Of a DNA stretch of 7,229 bases, positions 5,920 to 7,229 are shown piece after piece. This stretch comes from Candidatus Omnitrophota bacterium. GTDB lineage: Bacteria > Omnitrophota > Gorgyraeia > B26-G9. Numbering within the stretch: the stretch's first letter is position 1; the number at the start of each line of letters is the position of its first letter. Where the stretch lies: positions 1 through 7,229 of the forward strand of contig JAQULA010000088.1 in NCBI GenBank assembly GCA_028718845.1. The letters are read 5' to 3'. Below the pieces are notes generated by a model that saw only the letters and a list, made by a program, of their open reading frames with translations, was not told the DNA's origin and searched no databases. The position numbers were made by a program, and so were the translations under genes.

Positions 5920-5931
5920 GATGGATTTTTC

Positions 5932-5954
5932 GCGGTATTTAATAATTTCACCGC
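5932..5954 (-). other. Small hairpin upstream of the operon promoter
   Basis: On the minus strand GCGGTG (5949-5954) can pair with TACCGC (5932-5937) across an 11-nt AT-rich loop. A second copy, GCGGTA (5995-6000), could compete for the same TACCGC. It lies between the end of the dihydrolipoamide dehydrogenase gene and TTGACA, so it may belong to the 3' end of that transcript or to an operator. No U-tract follows. Confidence 0.25.
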
Positions 5955-6023
5955 TCCCAAATCAACACAACTCAAACGATAATATACCCGAATTTACCGC
6001 AATGGAAGAAATAACGTTGGGCG

Positions 6024-6038
6024 CCGGCACTATGCCGG
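6024..6038 (-). other. Hairpin directly after the E3 stop codon, weak terminator candidate
   Basis: On the minus strand CCGGCA-TAG-TGCCGG forms a 6-bp perfect stem with a 3-nt loop, starting one nucleotide after the TAA stop (6040-6042). No run of T follows, so it does not meet the intrinsic terminator pattern; it might stabilise the mRNA 3' end. Confidence 0.3.
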
Positions 6039-6039
6039 A

Positions 6040-7229
6040 TTAGAAAATGTGGATGGCTTTGCCGTGTACGGATTCGGCGGCTTCCATCACCGCTTCCGAA
6101 AGCGTCGGATGGGCATGGACAATGCTTGCCAGCTGGGCACTGCGCATTCCGGAGCTGATCGCAACCGAGAGTTCATGCACCAGTTCCGTAACCTCCGGGC
6201 CGCACAGCGAGGCCCCGATAATCGCGTCGGTTTGCGCTTCGGTGATAATCTTAATAAATCCTTGCCCCGAGCCCTCGATCAAAGCCTTGCCGGAGGCGGT
6301 AAACGGAAATTTACCGGTTTTCAAATCTATCCCTTTTTCCCGGGCCTGATGTTCGCTAAGACCTACGCCGGCAATCTGCACCTGCGTATAAACGCACCGG
6401 GGAATGGCCTCATAACGCACCGCGGCCTTATTTCCGGCCAGGTGTTCCACGACCGAGATTCCTTCGTGGCTGGCGGTATGCGCCAGAAAGGTTTTTCCTA
6501 CGGCATCACCCACCGCGTAAATTCCCGGGATCGATGTCTGCATATGTTCATCGACATCGATTTTCCCCCGGGTGCAGACAATCCCGGTTTCCGGAATACC
6601 GCAATCCGCGATATTCGGACGCCGGCCGACCGCCACCAAAATCACCTCAGCGCGGGCGGTTTCTCCGGAGCTTAATACCGCTTCATATGTTCCATCGGCT
6701 TGTTTATGGACCGCGTCCACGCGGGTTTCGGTCATAACGCCGATACCCCGTTTTTTAAAATCTGCCGCGAGCATCCGCACGCAATCCGGATCCTCTCCGG
6801 GTAAAAGCGACCCGGTCGCCTCAACTATCGTTACCCGGGATCCGCAACACTCAAACATGTCCGCGAATTCGCAGCCGATAACTCCGCCTCCGATGACCAG
6901 AAGCCGGGCCGGAACAGCCGGCAGACTCAGGATCCCTTTATTGGAAACAATCCCCGATTCATTCACCGCGATCCCCGGCAGATCGATGGGGTGTGATCCG
7001 ACGGCAAGAATACAGTGGTCGAATCCGATGGTCTGATCATTGACGAGCACCGACCGCTCACTGCCCAGCCGGCCCCGGCCGATAACAATATCGACTCCGC
7101 GTTTTTTCAAAATCGACTCGATCCCTTTTCGCAATTGGGTAACCACCGCTGTCTTGCGCTGCTGCGCCCGGCCGAAATCCAGGCGGATGTTTTCCGCGTT
7201 AATTCCCATTGAACCGGCCGTATTGAATA
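6040..7229 (-). CDS. lpdA: Dihydrolipoamide dehydrogenase (E3), N-terminus beyond window
   Basis: The frame is open through the right edge (residues FNTAGS precede the ATG at 7207-7209), so the gene starts outside the window. About 80 N-terminal residues are missing, including the FAD GxGxxG and the redox-active disulfide. What is visible is typical of class I pyridine nucleotide-disulfide oxidoreductases. Counting from the ATG at 7209, there is an NAD-binding Rossmann motif VIGGGVIGCEF (105-115) with the ribose-binding glutamate at 130, VAVGRRPN (192-199), the second FAD motif IYAVGDAVG (230-238), and the C-terminal catalytic pair in HAHPTLSEA (H367 and E372). E3 re-oxidises dihydrolipoyl groups with NAD+ in pyruvate, 2-oxoglutarate, branched-chain or glycine-cleavage complexes. 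The lipoyl-carrier operon lies downstream on the same strand after about 260 nt. The E1/E2 genes, if linked, would be beyond the right edge. Mercuric reductase and other relatives are less likely given the HAHPTLSE ending. Confidence 0.9.
   Translation of the reverse strand, partial: FNTAGSMGINAENIRLDFGRAQQRKTAVVTQLRKGIESILKKRGVDIVIGRGRLGSERSVLVNDQTIGFDHCILAVGSHPIDLPGIAVNESGIVSNKGILSLPAVPARLLVIGGGVIGCEFADMFECCGSRVTIVEATGSLLPGEDPDCVRMLAADFKKRGIGVMTETRVDAVHKQADGTYEAVLSSGETARAEVILVAVGRRPNIADCGIPETGIVCTRGKIDVDEHMQTSIPGIYAVGDAVGKTFLAHTASHEGISVVEHLAGNKAAVRYEAIPRCVYTQVQIAGVGLSEHQAREKGIDLKTGKFPFTASGKALIEGSGQGFIKIITEAQTDAIIGASLCGPEVTELVHELSVAISSGMRSAQLASIVHAHPTLSEAVMEAAESVHGKAIHIF

Noticed and set aside
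6049..7036. Long plus-strand frames (up to 208 codons) opposite the E3 gene
   Set aside because: The antisense strand of GC-rich coding sequence is often open; the minus frame has every dihydrolipoamide dehydrogenase motif, so these are shadows.
7207..7209. ATG at 7209 as the true start of the E3 gene
   Set aside because: The frame is open to the right edge and family members need an N-terminal FAD-binding region of about 80 residues first, so this methionine is internal.

Overview
The window holds seven protein genes plus one candidate micro-ORF. Six of the seven (and the micro-ORF) are on the minus strand; one helicase is on the plus strand. The sequence is about half GC, with frequent A/T homopolymers. 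The mix of a bacterial Ski2-like helicase, a CheC-type phosphatase, Shine-Dalgarno-led operons and 2-oxoacid dehydrogenase parts points to a bacterium. I cannot name a phylum with confidence; an uncultured, environmental lineage such as Omnitrophota is only a guess. No rRNA, tRNA, CRISPR array, insertion sequence or phage gene is visible.

Left part (1-1273, minus): a CheC-like CheY-P phosphatase gene is followed by the start of an auxin-efflux-carrier (AEC) family membrane transporter, which runs off the left edge. A 101-bp gap separates cheC from the divergent plus-strand helicase. Promoter-like hexamers face both ways in this gap. They sit so close to the start codons that both genes look leaderless, or nearly so, and neither has a Shine-Dalgarno sequence.

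Middle (1375-3306, plus): a compact Ski2/Mtr4-like DEVH-box helicase. It converges on the minus-strand operon with only 26 bp between the two stop codons.

Right part (3333-5851, minus): a tight operon. Its order is a possible 25-codon peptide, a free-standing lipoyl domain, an Lrp/AsnC regulator, a PLP aminotransferase, and a small secreted Ig-like protein. The first junctions are an ATGA overlap and a 1-nt gap. Upstream of it (6040 to beyond 7229, minus) lies a dihydrolipoamide dehydrogenase (E3) cut by the right edge. The E3, the lipoyl carrier, the amino-acid-type regulator and the aminotransferase suggest a node where amino acids are converted to 2-oxo acids and then oxidised by a lipoyl-dependent complex. 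The regulator-aminotransferase pair resembles the Bacillus subtilis alaR-alaT (yugG-yugH) arrangement. The metabolic link is inference; the individual family calls are firm.
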